Assembly (NCBI GenBank): GCA_009783695.1
Contig: WRCY01000014.1
Span: 1 to 46,124 of the forward strand
Reading direction: 5' to 3'
Source of the DNA: Oscillospiraceae bacterium
GTDB taxonomy: Bacteria; Bacillota; Clostridia; Oscillospirales; Ruminococcaceae
DNA length: 46,124 nucleotides
Positions 39,904 to 46,124 of this stretch are shown here, one piece after another (the first letter of the stretch is position 1; the number at the start of each line of letters is the position of its first letter). A model generated the notes under the pieces. The model was not told where the DNA came from. It saw nothing but the letters and a program-made list of their open reading frames with translations, and made no database searches. A program made the position numbers and the translations under genes.

Positions 39904-39977
39904 GGAAAACAAATATAAACTAATCGGGAAAACGTTGCTTTATTTCTCTCTTAGTGAAGAAAGGACTTAATGAAAAT
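39904..39977 (+). repeat. Leader repeat, gatB copy
   Basis: ACTAATCGGGAAAACG, TTTATTTCTCTCTTAGTG, then AAGAAAGGACTTAATGAAAAT and the gatB ATG. ACTAA pairs with TTAGT, and GGGA with TCTC. The micro-ORF ATG-AAA-ATA-TGA (39970-39981) overlaps the gatB start. Confidence 0.8.
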
Positions 39978-41414
39978 ATGAAATTGATTCCGACCATCGG
40001 ACTTGAAATACATGCGGAGCTTATGACTGCTTCCAAAGTTTTCTGTTCCTGCTCCGCCGAATTCGGCGGCAGCCCGAACAGCCGTTGCTGCGCGGGGTGC
40101 TCGGCGTTCCCGGGAACGCTGCCGATGTTGAACAAAAAAGCTGTCGAGCTTATAATTAAAGCGGGGGCGGTGATGAACTGCGAGATTGCCCCCCTTACAA
40201 GCTGGGACAGGAAGAATTACTTCTACCCCGACCTGCCCAAAGCTTATCAGATTTCGCAGTTTAATGCGCCTGTTTGCACGAACGGAAGCGTTGAAACGGA
40301 CGGTAAAAAGGTTCGTATTAAACAGATTCATCTTGAGGAAGACGCGGGAAAGTTAATCCATGACCAGTCCTCGAAATACAGTCTCGCCGACTATAACCGC
40401 GGCGGAATGTGCCTTATTGAAATCGTTACCGAGCCGGATATGCATACAGCAGAGGAAGCTTGCGCTTTTGTTGAGAAAATCCGCTCCATGCTTCAATATG
40501 CAGACGTGTGCAGCGGCAGGATGGAGCAGGGCGCGCTTCGCTGTGATGTTAATATTTCGCTCGCTCCCGAAGGCGCGCCACTCGGCGTCCGCGCTGAAAT
40601 CAAGAACCTTAATTCCGTGCGTTCGATTGCGCGGGCGATTGAACACGAGATATACCGTCAGACCGAGGCGATTCAAAATAATCAGCCATTAGTACAGCAA
40701 ACGCGGCGTTTTAATGACGCGACGGGCGAAACCTACGCAATGCGAACCAAGGAAAACGCCCATGACTACCGCTATTTCCCCGACCCGGATATACCTGCGC
40801 TTGTGCTGACGGACAGCGAGATTAAAGCCATTATCGCGACTATTCCCGAGATGCCCGAGAAGCGTTATGCGCGGTACACAGACGAGTACGGCATTACCGC
40901 CGGCGATGCGGAAATTCTCACTGCAAACAAAGTTTTAAGTAATTTCTTTGAATCTGCGCTGAAAGAATATAACAATCCTAAAGCCGTCTGCGCATTCACA
41001 CTGACCGAGCTTCTGCGCCGTGTGAATCTCGGCGAAATAGAGCTTGATTCGCTTCCCTTCTCTGCCGCCGATTTCGGGCTGTTAATTAAATATGGCTATA
41101 CAGATAAAATAAACCGCGGCGATATGAAAGACGTTCTGCGAGCTATGATAGACCGGCGAGCCGCCGGCGGCAGTATTTCATCTTCACCCAAAGACATCTG
41201 CGATGAAATGGGCTTGTTCATCAGCGAGGATTTAGGACTTGTCGAGAGCGTAATTGACGAGGTAATCAAAAACAACCCGAACCCTGTTGCGCAGTACCGC
41301 GCGGGCGAGCAGAAAGTTTTCGGCTTCCTTATGGGACAGGCAAGCAAAGAACTGAAAGGTAAGGCAACCCCGGCGATTATAAAGGAAACGCTGGAGAAAA
41401 AATTGAAAGTGTAA
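39978..41414 (+). CDS. gatB: Asp/Glu-tRNA amidotransferase subunit B
   Basis: GatB phosphorylates tRNA-bound Glu (or Asp) and joins ammonia to it. The 478 residues look fully functional: IGLEIHAEL, the zinc-site cysteines (VFCSC and RCCAGC), IHLEEDAGKLIHD, LRCDVNISLA, RYFPDPDIPAL and the YqeY-like tail domain for tRNA binding (VFGFLMGQASKELKGKATP). ATG 39978 is used; an upstream TTG/ATG would only translate the leader. Its integrity contrasts with the altered gatA. Confidence 0.95.
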   Translation: MKLIPTIGLEIHAELMTASKVFCSCSAEFGGSPNSRCCAGCSAFPGTLPMLNKKAVELIIKAGAVMNCEIAPLTSWDRKNYFYPDLPKAYQISQFNAPVCTNGSVETDGKKVRIKQIHLEEDAGKLIHDQSSKYSLADYNRGGMCLIEIVTEPDMHTAEEACAFVEKIRSMLQYADVCSGRMEQGALRCDVNISLAPEGAPLGVRAEIKNLNSVRSIARAIEHEIYRQTEAIQNNQPLVQQTRRFNDATGETYAMRTKENAHDYRYFPDPDIPALVLTDSEIKAIIATIPEMPEKRYARYTDEYGITAGDAEILTANKVLSNFFESALKEYNNPKAVCAFTLTELLRRVNLGEIELDSLPFSAADFGLLIKYGYTDKINRGDMKDVLRAMIDRRAAGGSISSSPKDICDEMGLFISEDLGLVESVIDEVIKNNPNPVAQYRAGEQKVFGFLMGQASKELKGKATPAIIKETLEKKLKV

Positions 41415-41416
41415 CC

Positions 41417-41800
41417 ATGAAAAACGATAATAAAATTTCATCAACTTTATCGTTAATATTCGGAATAATAACCTTACTCAGTTTGATTTCATCTGCTTTA
41501 TATGTCATCATCGCATTATCAAATGCAGATTTAAGCACATCAGACGATTTAGGTGTATTCTATATATTTTATATATTATTCGGAATCTTTATTTTTGACT
41601 TATTAGCAGAGCTCTTTGTTATAATTTCAACCGCCATGCTTATAGCCGCTATAGGTTTTCCTTTCAGTGTTGCCGGTACTGTACTGGGTATAATAGCAAT
41701 TATAAAAAAACCGACAGGGAAGGCTATTGCAGGTTTATTATTATCGGCAGGTTATATTTTGCTCTCAATAATTTTAATCATTTTAGGTTTATTAGCTTGA
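41417..41800 (+). CDS. Small DUF4190-like membrane protein
   Basis: A 127-residue protein of mostly hydrophobic segments: SLIFGIITLLSLISSALYVII, then a short acidic loop (DLSTSDDLG), a second block of two helices, and FSVAGTVLGIIAIIKKPTGK, the type of pattern seen in DUF4190 proteins. It starts 2 bp after gatB and precedes aspS. Codon use is more AT-rich than in its neighbours. Function unknown. Confidence 0.75.
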   Translation: MKNDNKISSTLSLIFGIITLLSLISSALYVIIALSNADLSTSDDLGVFYIFYILFGIFIFDLLAELFVIISTAMLIAAIGFPFSVAGTVLGIIAIIKKPTGKAIAGLLLSAGYILLSIILIILGLLA

Positions 41801-41837
41801 TTAAATAAAATAATAACAGAAAAGGACAATTAGAACT

Positions 41838-43592
41838 ATGCAATTCACTGCTAACAAATACCGCACACACACCACCGCCATGCTCTGCGAAAATAACATC
41901 GGGGAGAGCGTCCGCACCTCCGGTTGGGTAGAAAACATCCGCGACCACGGCGGAATCCTGTTCGTGGATTTGCGCGACCATTACGGCGTTGTTCAGATTA
42001 CGTTTCAGGACAGTGCAAAACTGCTCGACGGGATTCACCGCGAGTGCTGCGTCAGTATCGGCGGCGAGGTAATCAAGCGCGCCGAGGAAACCGTCAACAA
42101 AAAAATCATCACGGGTACTATTGAAATCAAAGCGAAAACCTTGGAAATCCTTGGAAATATCAGCGAGAACCTGCCTTTTGAAATCACCGACTCCAAATCA
42201 ACCAACGAGGAGCTTCGTCTGCGTTACCGCTTTTTGGATTTGCGTAACTGCGACGTGCATAAGGCAATTGTTTACCGCAGCGAGGTTATTTCATATATGC
42301 GGCAAATTATGAACGAAATGGGATTTTTGGAGCTCAATACGCCGGTATTATCGGCTTCTTCGCCCGAGGGCGCGCGGGACTTCCTTGTGCCGAGCAGACG
42401 GCATCACGGCAAGTTCTATGCGCTTCCGCAGGCGCCGCAAATTTTCAAGCAGCTGTACATGATAAGCGGGTTTGACCGCTATTTTCAGATTGCTCCCTGC
42501 TTCCGTGACGAGGACGCCCGCGCTGACCGCACGGCGGGCGAGTTTTATCAGCTTGATATGGAGATGGCGTTTGCCGAGCAGGATGACGTCTTCAATGCAG
42601 GTGAGGAAGTGCTCGGCAAGACGCTCGAAAAGTTTAATATTACTGCTAACCCCGCCCCTTATCCGCGCTTGACCTACGCGGAAGCTATGCTCAAGTACGG
42701 CACGGACAAGCCGGATTTACGTAATCCGCTGTTTATAATAGAGCTGTCGGATTTGTTCGCCGGCAGCGACTTTAAGCCGTTCGCAGGCAAGACAGTCCGC
42801 GGTATACGCGTGCCCGGCATGGCGGCGAAGTCCAAGTCTTTCTTCAAGAGCATGGAGGAGTTCGCGCTGTCCATCGGAATGGGCGGGCTCGGCTATGTTG
42901 AGGTTCAGGAAGACACGAGCTTTAAGGGGCCGATTGATAAATTCATAACTGATGAAGTGCGCACGGAGCTTAAAACCCGAGCGGAATTGCAGCCCGGCGA
43001 TGTATTGTATTTTATTGCAGATACCGCAAAAAACGCCGCGAGTTATTCGGGACAGATTCGAGTTGAACTCGGTAATCGGCTTGAACTTATTGACAGTAAA
43101 CGTTTTGAAATCTGTTGGATTTATGACTTCCCTATGTACGAGGAGGACGAGCACGGCAAGCCCATGTTTTCTCACAATCCGTTCTCGATGCCGCAGGGCG
43201 GGCTTGAAACTCTCTCCGGCGACCCGTTTAAAGTACTCGCTTACCAGTACGACGTGGTGATTAACGGCGTGGAGCTCGCTTCCGGTGCGGTACGTAACCA
43301 CAGCAACGAAATCATGGTCAAAGCTTTTGAAATATCGGGTTACACTGAAGAAGACCTAAAGAGCCGTTTCGGCGCGCTCTACGGCGCGTTCAAGTTCGGA
43401 GCGCCTCCGCACGCGGGCATGGCTTACGGCGTGGACAGGCTTCTCATGCTTATGCTCGGCGAGGACAGCGTGCGGGAGGTTATCGCGTTCCCCCTCAACG
43501 GCAACGCGCAGGATTTACTGCTCGGCGCGCCGTTGGAGGTGACGGAGCAGCAGCTTCGTGACGTGCATATAAAGGTTAGGGAGAGGCATTAA
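41838..43592 (+). CDS. aspS: Aspartyl-tRNA synthetase
   Basis: Class IIb synthetase of 584 residues, the bacterial length with the GAD insertion domain: N-terminal OB fold (RTSGWVENIRDHGGILFVDLRD), motif 2 region FQIAPCFRDEDARADRTAGEF, QLDMEMAF, and motif 3 YGVDRLLMLMLGEDSVREVIAF. Whether it discriminates tRNA-Asp from tRNA-Asn cannot be read here; this matters because gatCAB is adjacent. AAAAGGAC precedes ATG 41838. Confidence 0.96.
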   Translation: MQFTANKYRTHTTAMLCENNIGESVRTSGWVENIRDHGGILFVDLRDHYGVVQITFQDSAKLLDGIHRECCVSIGGEVIKRAEETVNKKIITGTIEIKAKTLEILGNISENLPFEITDSKSTNEELRLRYRFLDLRNCDVHKAIVYRSEVISYMRQIMNEMGFLELNTPVLSASSPEGARDFLVPSRRHHGKFYALPQAPQIFKQLYMISGFDRYFQIAPCFRDEDARADRTAGEFYQLDMEMAFAEQDDVFNAGEEVLGKTLEKFNITANPAPYPRLTYAEAMLKYGTDKPDLRNPLFIIELSDLFAGSDFKPFAGKTVRGIRVPGMAAKSKSFFKSMEEFALSIGMGGLGYVEVQEDTSFKGPIDKFITDEVRTELKTRAELQPGDVLYFIADTAKNAASYSGQIRVELGNRLELIDSKRFEICWIYDFPMYEEDEHGKPMFSHNPFSMPQGGLETLSGDPFKVLAYQYDVVINGVELASGAVRNHSNEIMVKAFEISGYTEEDLKSRFGALYGAFKFGAPPHAGMAYGVDRLLMLMLGEDSVREVIAFPLNGNAQDLLLGAPLEVTEQQLRDVHIKVRERH

Positions 43593-43599
43593 AATAAGA

Positions 43600-43637
43600 G
43601 GGCGAGGGGTTAACCCTCGCCCGATTTATTTTTATTT
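43600..43637. terminator. Terminator after aspS
   Basis: GGGCGAGGG/CCCTCGCCC (43600-43608, 43614-43622) followed by a T-rich run. The end of the convergent 55-residue ORF lies inside the stem-loop. Confidence 0.88.
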
Positions 43638-43777
43638 CTAAGTTCCTCCATAGGGGGTAGCTGCATCCCTTCTACAGTCGCGGCTATTCTGATAACTTCA
43701 TAAACTTCTTTGACTGTTTCCGCGTTTGCAGTCCTTTCAGCTAATAAAGTTAATATTACCTTTGTTTCATAAGCCAT
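43610..43777 (-). CDS. Small hypothetical protein (55 residues)
   Basis: Reads MAYETKVILTLLAERTANAE and ends with KNKSGEG. It looks like a short helical protein with a conserved-looking VEGMQLPPMEEL tail. AAAGGAGC stands ten bases before ATG 43777. It is on the thioesterase strand, 17 bp after it, so the two are probably co-transcribed. I do not recognise a named family. Confidence 0.65.
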   Translation of the reverse strand: MAYETKVILTLLAERTANAETVKEVYEVIRIAATVEGMQLPPMEELRNKNKSGEG

Positions 43778-43794
43778 CTTACTGCTCCTTTCGC

Positions 43795-44217
43795 TTATAC
43801 CATTGTGTTTTTGAATAAATTATATAGCTCCGGCAGTGCCTTTTTAAGCGACACGGGGCGTTTCCTCTCCGAGTCCCAAAAGCAATGCCGCGTTTCCCCT
43901 GTTGTGTGAAGTTCGCCGGTTTTATAATCCCGGACCTCATAAGTAACGTACATGCGCGCGTTTGTGAGTGCGGTTATGCTTGCTTTTATCTGCACGGTTT
44001 CCCCGAAACGCACCATGGACTTATATTCGCAGGAGAGCCCCGTCAAAGCGAAGTCGATGCCTTTTAACACCGACTTATCATACCCGAAGCCCACCTGCTC
44101 CATGAAATCAACACGTGCTTCCTCAAACCATCGGATATAGTTAGAGTGGTGAATGATTCCCATCTGGTCGGTTTCATAATAGTTTGCCTTACGAATTAAC
44201 GGCTTTATTAATTTCAT
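43795..44217 (-). CDS. Acyl-CoA thioesterase (4HBT/YbgC type)
   Basis: A 140-residue hot-dog fold enzyme with YYETDQMGIIHHSNYIRWFEEAR, whose Asp is the YbgC/4-hydroxybenzoyl-CoA thioesterase catalytic residue, then VRFGETVQIKASI and RMYVTYEVRD. It hydrolyses acyl-CoA; substrate unknown. Its first codons overlap the 44-residue ORF upstream by 29 bp. Confidence 0.9.
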   Translation of the reverse strand: MKLIKPLIRKANYYETDQMGIIHHSNYIRWFEEARVDFMEQVGFGYDKSVLKGIDFALTGLSCEYKSMVRFGETVQIKASITALTNARMYVTYEVRDYKTGELHTTGETRHCFWDSERKRPVSLKKALPELYNLFKNTMV

Positions 44218-44323
44218 TTTTATCGGTTTTCCCTTGCTCCGCTTCTCCGTCGGGTAAAACTGACGGATTGGCCAAAAGTTCTGCTAATATATTATCTATT
44301 TCCGATTGTGACAATACTCTCAT
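44189..44323 (-). CDS. 44-residue peptide with FliM-like N-terminal motif
   Basis: MRVLSQSEIDNILAELLAN, then a polar tail. LSQSEIDNILAEL closely resembles the LSQ(A/S)EIDALL motif at the N-terminus of flagellar switch proteins FliM/FliN, where it contacts CheY-phosphate. AAAGGGG lies before ATG 44323 at good spacing. The ORF ends inside the thioesterase gene. No flagellar gene is in the window. Whether it is a real small protein or a remnant is open. Confidence 0.55.
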   Translation of the reverse strand: MRVLSQSEIDNILAELLANPSVLPDGEAEQGKTDKNEINKAVNS

Positions 44324-44379
44324 TTAACCAATTCCCCTTTATATAAACTACAACTGTATTCATTATAACATAATTCCAA

Positions 44380-44520
44380 TCGCCTGCGGCAATTGCGGCG
44401 GTAAAACCGCCGACGGCGCGAACGCGCTTAATTATTGTTGAAATAAAATCACCGTTTCGGCTTTGCCGAAACCATCCGCAAAGCGGATGCCAAACGCTTT
44501 GCGTTTTGATACGTGATTTC
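44380..44520. repeat. Cluster of short GC-rich hairpins with CTTTG/CAAAG loops
   Basis: In order: GGCGGT-AAA-ACCGCC; GTTTCGGC-TTT-GCCGAAAC; ATCCGC-AAA-GCGGAT; AAACGC-TTT-GCGTTT. The last three are flanked by AAATCAC (44446-44452) and GTGATTT (44513-44519). The module type also occurs within 14426-14540. Between 44324 and 44562 I see nothing else except CATTATAACAT, repeated at about 44361 and 44520. Confidence 0.7.
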
Positions 44521-44562
44521 ATTATAACATGAATCTGTTGTCTTGTCAACAGCTTTTATTAC

Positions 44563-46124
44563 TTAAAAATACTTCCCCTCCCTAAATATTACCGCCCCCG
44601 TGAATGGGTTATAAATCAAGCCTTCGCTCCTTTTATCATAGAAAAACATCTCTGTCTGGAAGCATACGGGAATGAAAACCGCCTGCGTTAGCAGCGTTTC
44701 CTCCGCCTGCTCGTAAAGCCATGCGGCTTCTGATATATTCGCAGTGCGCCCCGCCTCCTCCAAAAGCCGGTTGAAATCGCTGCCGAGCGTGAACCTGCCC
44801 AAATAGGCATCAGGGCTGTTATACTCGCCTGTGAGCTTCATCATTGCAATATCGTAGCCGCCACTGCCGAGCGCACGGTCGAATTCACCCGCCGAAAGCG
44901 TTTCAATAGTGCAGAAGAAGCCGAGATTCTTCTGCCATTCCTGTAAAATCCTGCTTAAATATCCGAAAACCGCGCTTTCCTCACCCGCCGGAATAATCAC
45001 GCGGAGCCCCGTCAGATTATCATGCCCTGCGGAAATCCTGCCGCGTTCATAAGAGGCCAAAGCTTCATCGGGGTCAAATTTAATATACGGTGAACCATGC
45101 ATTTCAGCCCTCGCCGTGTAATACGGCAGCCCCGCAATGTTCGTAAAAACAGGTATGATTTCGCGGGCTTCACGGAAGCCGAAGTCACTGACACTAATTT
45201 CATTGCGGTCGAAACCTGCCGCAAGCGCAGTACGTAAATCGGCATGCCTGAAAATACCTCCTGTATTAAACGTAATCCCCCAAACCGAGTTTTCATATGC
45301 GTCGTAAGGATAATCCCGTGCCATTAAAGCTTCCGCCGCCGCTCCCTCCGCAATCAACGAATGTGTCGTTCCCTCCGTGAAATGCCCGAGCGGGTCTTCA
45401 TAATTTATAAAGAAGTTAAGCCCGCGGGGATAAACTGCGCTCGTTTCGCTATTCTTCTCATTGCGGCGCATTATTATGATGTTATTCTCGCTGCTGCGGC
45501 TGAACGGGTCATAGTTCCAGTGTGTTATATAAAACGCGCCGTTGGACGGTATGCTGTTCGCATTTAACCCGTAACGCCCCGCTGTCTTTTCAAAAAGCTC
45601 CTCGCTGCACGGCATTGCGGGTGTTGTTGTAAGCAGCAAGGGCAGCAGCGGGTTCGGATGCTCGAGCGTGATTACAAGCTCAAACTCGCCCATAGCTTCA
45701 ACGCCCACTGCGTCAGGATACGGGATTTCTCCGTTGTGAACTTCGCGCGAGTTTTTTATGCTGTAGAACTGATGCGCGTTTTCTGATTTAATCGCAGGAT
45801 TGAACAGACGCCGGAACGCAAAAACAAAGTCATAAGCCGTACACCGTACGGAATAGTCGCCGTCATAGTACCAATAAACGTCGTCGCGCAGCAAGAATGT
45901 GTAAGTCAGGCCGTCTTCAGAAACAATATATTCCGCAGCGACGTTTGCAGTTATTCTGCCGCCGGTTTCAATACGCAGAAGCCCGTCATACAAGTTTGCA
46001 ATCAGCAGCGCGGAAACGCGGCAGTTTGCGGTCTGCGGGTCAAGCGTATGCGGGTTTGACGGAATGTCGTACTTAAACACAAAGCCGCCGCCGTCGCTTT
46101 CAAAGCATCCTGCCGTAAATATGC
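44563..46124 (-). CDS. ABC transporter substrate-binding lipoprotein (family 5, peptide type), start outside window
   Basis: About 520 visible residues. The frame stays open to the window edge, where its first residues read IFTAGCFESDGGG, the end of a lipoprotein signal with its Cys, so the gene starts just beyond base 46124. Family-5 features: PSNPHTLDPQTANCRVSALL, LRDDVYWYYDGD with AYDFVFAFRRLFNP, IPSNGAFYITHW, WGITFNTGG and LRTALAAGFDR. It would bind oligopeptides outside the membrane for import; the permease and ATPase genes are not in view. Confidence 0.9.
   Translation of the reverse strand, partial: IFTAGCFESDGGGFVFKYDIPSNPHTLDPQTANCRVSALLIANLYDGLLRIETGGRITANVAAEYIVSEDGLTYTFLLRDDVYWYYDGDYSVRCTAYDFVFAFRRLFNPAIKSENAHQFYSIKNSREVHNGEIPYPDAVGVEAMGEFELVITLEHPNPLLPLLLTTTPAMPCSEELFEKTAGRYGLNANSIPSNGAFYITHWNYDPFSRSSENNIIIMRRNEKNSETSAVYPRGLNFFINYEDPLGHFTEGTTHSLIAEGAAAEALMARDYPYDAYENSVWGITFNTGGIFRHADLRTALAAGFDRNEISVSDFGFREAREIIPVFTNIAGLPYYTARAEMHGSPYIKFDPDEALASYERGRISAGHDNLTGLRVIIPAGEESAVFGYLSRILQEWQKNLGFFCTIETLSAGEFDRALGSGGYDIAMMKLTGEYNSPDAYLGRFTLGSDFNRLLEEAGRTANISEAAWLYEQAEETLLTQAVFIPVCFQTEMFFYDKRSEGLIYNPFTGAVIFREGKYF

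Noticed and set aside
41800-41837. Leader repeat before aspS
   Set aside because: Only AGAAAAGGAC is shared; the hairpin and CGGGGAAAACG parts are missing, so it is an ordinary ribosome site.
42717-43301. 194-codon minus-strand open frame inside aspS
   Set aside because: It is antisense to the conserved aspS catalytic region and lacks a ribosome site; high third-position GC explains the length.

Overview
The window looks like chromosome from a spore-forming member of the Clostridia (Bacillota), probably an uncultured gut-type relative of the Oscillospirales. The basis is gene content and order: mazG-hup-rqcP(yabO)-yabP-yabQ-divIC, yaaL-bofA, DUF4364, gatCAB, mltG next to a U32 peptidase, many lipoproteins with Gram-positive lipoboxes, TTGACA/17/TATAAT promoters, and Shine-Dalgarno sequences of the form AAGAAAGGAC that would pair with the extreme 3' end of 16S rRNA. 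No phage, plasmid, insertion sequence or CRISPR array is visible. The genome assignment is inference.

Layout. 1-2 kb: 3' part of a collagen-like surface protein, tRNA-Leu(UAG), and a Cys-rich membrane-anchored secreted protein. 2-6.3 kb: a short SecA (SecA2 type), mnmE, bioY. 6.3-7.3 kb (minus): a class A beta-lactamase-fold lipoprotein behind three tandem leader repeats. 7.7-14.4 kb: iorA, then a membrane protein, DJ-1/PfpI, 5-formyl-THF cyclo-ligase, mltG and a U32 peptidase, closely packed. 14.5-16.6 kb (minus): DUF4364 and a B12-binding radical SAM protein. 16.8-22.4 kb: yaaL-bofA, then a five-gene module (DRTGG, HATPase, sensory-type [FeFe]-hydrogenase, DRTGG, PHP) and a WG-repeat lipoprotein. 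22.4-25.2 kb (minus): the mazG-to-divIC sporulation and division cluster. 25.2-26.3 kb: a tyrosine recombinase behind a perfectly symmetrical dif/loxP-like palindrome. 26.3-35.4 kb (minus): phosphopantetheinyl transferase, two secreted cyclophilins, cysS, a 50-residue membrane peptide, ysxC, an ACT protein, paaK, a Nif3-like protein, iorB and a DUF2156 protein. 35.7-38.0 kb: tRNA-Gln, an M3-like peptidase lipoprotein, and tRNA-Pro with a 90-bp tandem repeat behind it. 38.2-43.6 kb: gatC, gatA, gatB, a small membrane protein and aspS. 43.6 kb to the end (minus): two very small ORFs, a thioesterase, and a peptide-binding lipoprotein that runs off the window.

Main results. (1) The gatA product has lost all three catalytic-triad positions of the amidase family (Lys to Asn, the cis-Ser loop deleted, Ser to Ala) while the gene stays open between intact gatC and gatB. 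This suggests a glutaminase-dead GatCAB. (2) A leader element of about 75 bp occurs roughly 18 times in 46 kb, always just upstream of a start codon. It is a hairpin whose stem changes sequence but keeps pairing, followed by AAGAAAGGAC. Some copies are in tandem and carry tiny ORFs. (3) A perfect 15-4-15 palindrome, which can also be read as 11-6-11 (dif-like) or 13-8-13 (loxP-like), lies directly before a complete tyrosine recombinase. (4) The sensory-hydrogenase module keeps all H-cluster cysteines but lacks the proton-transfer cysteine.
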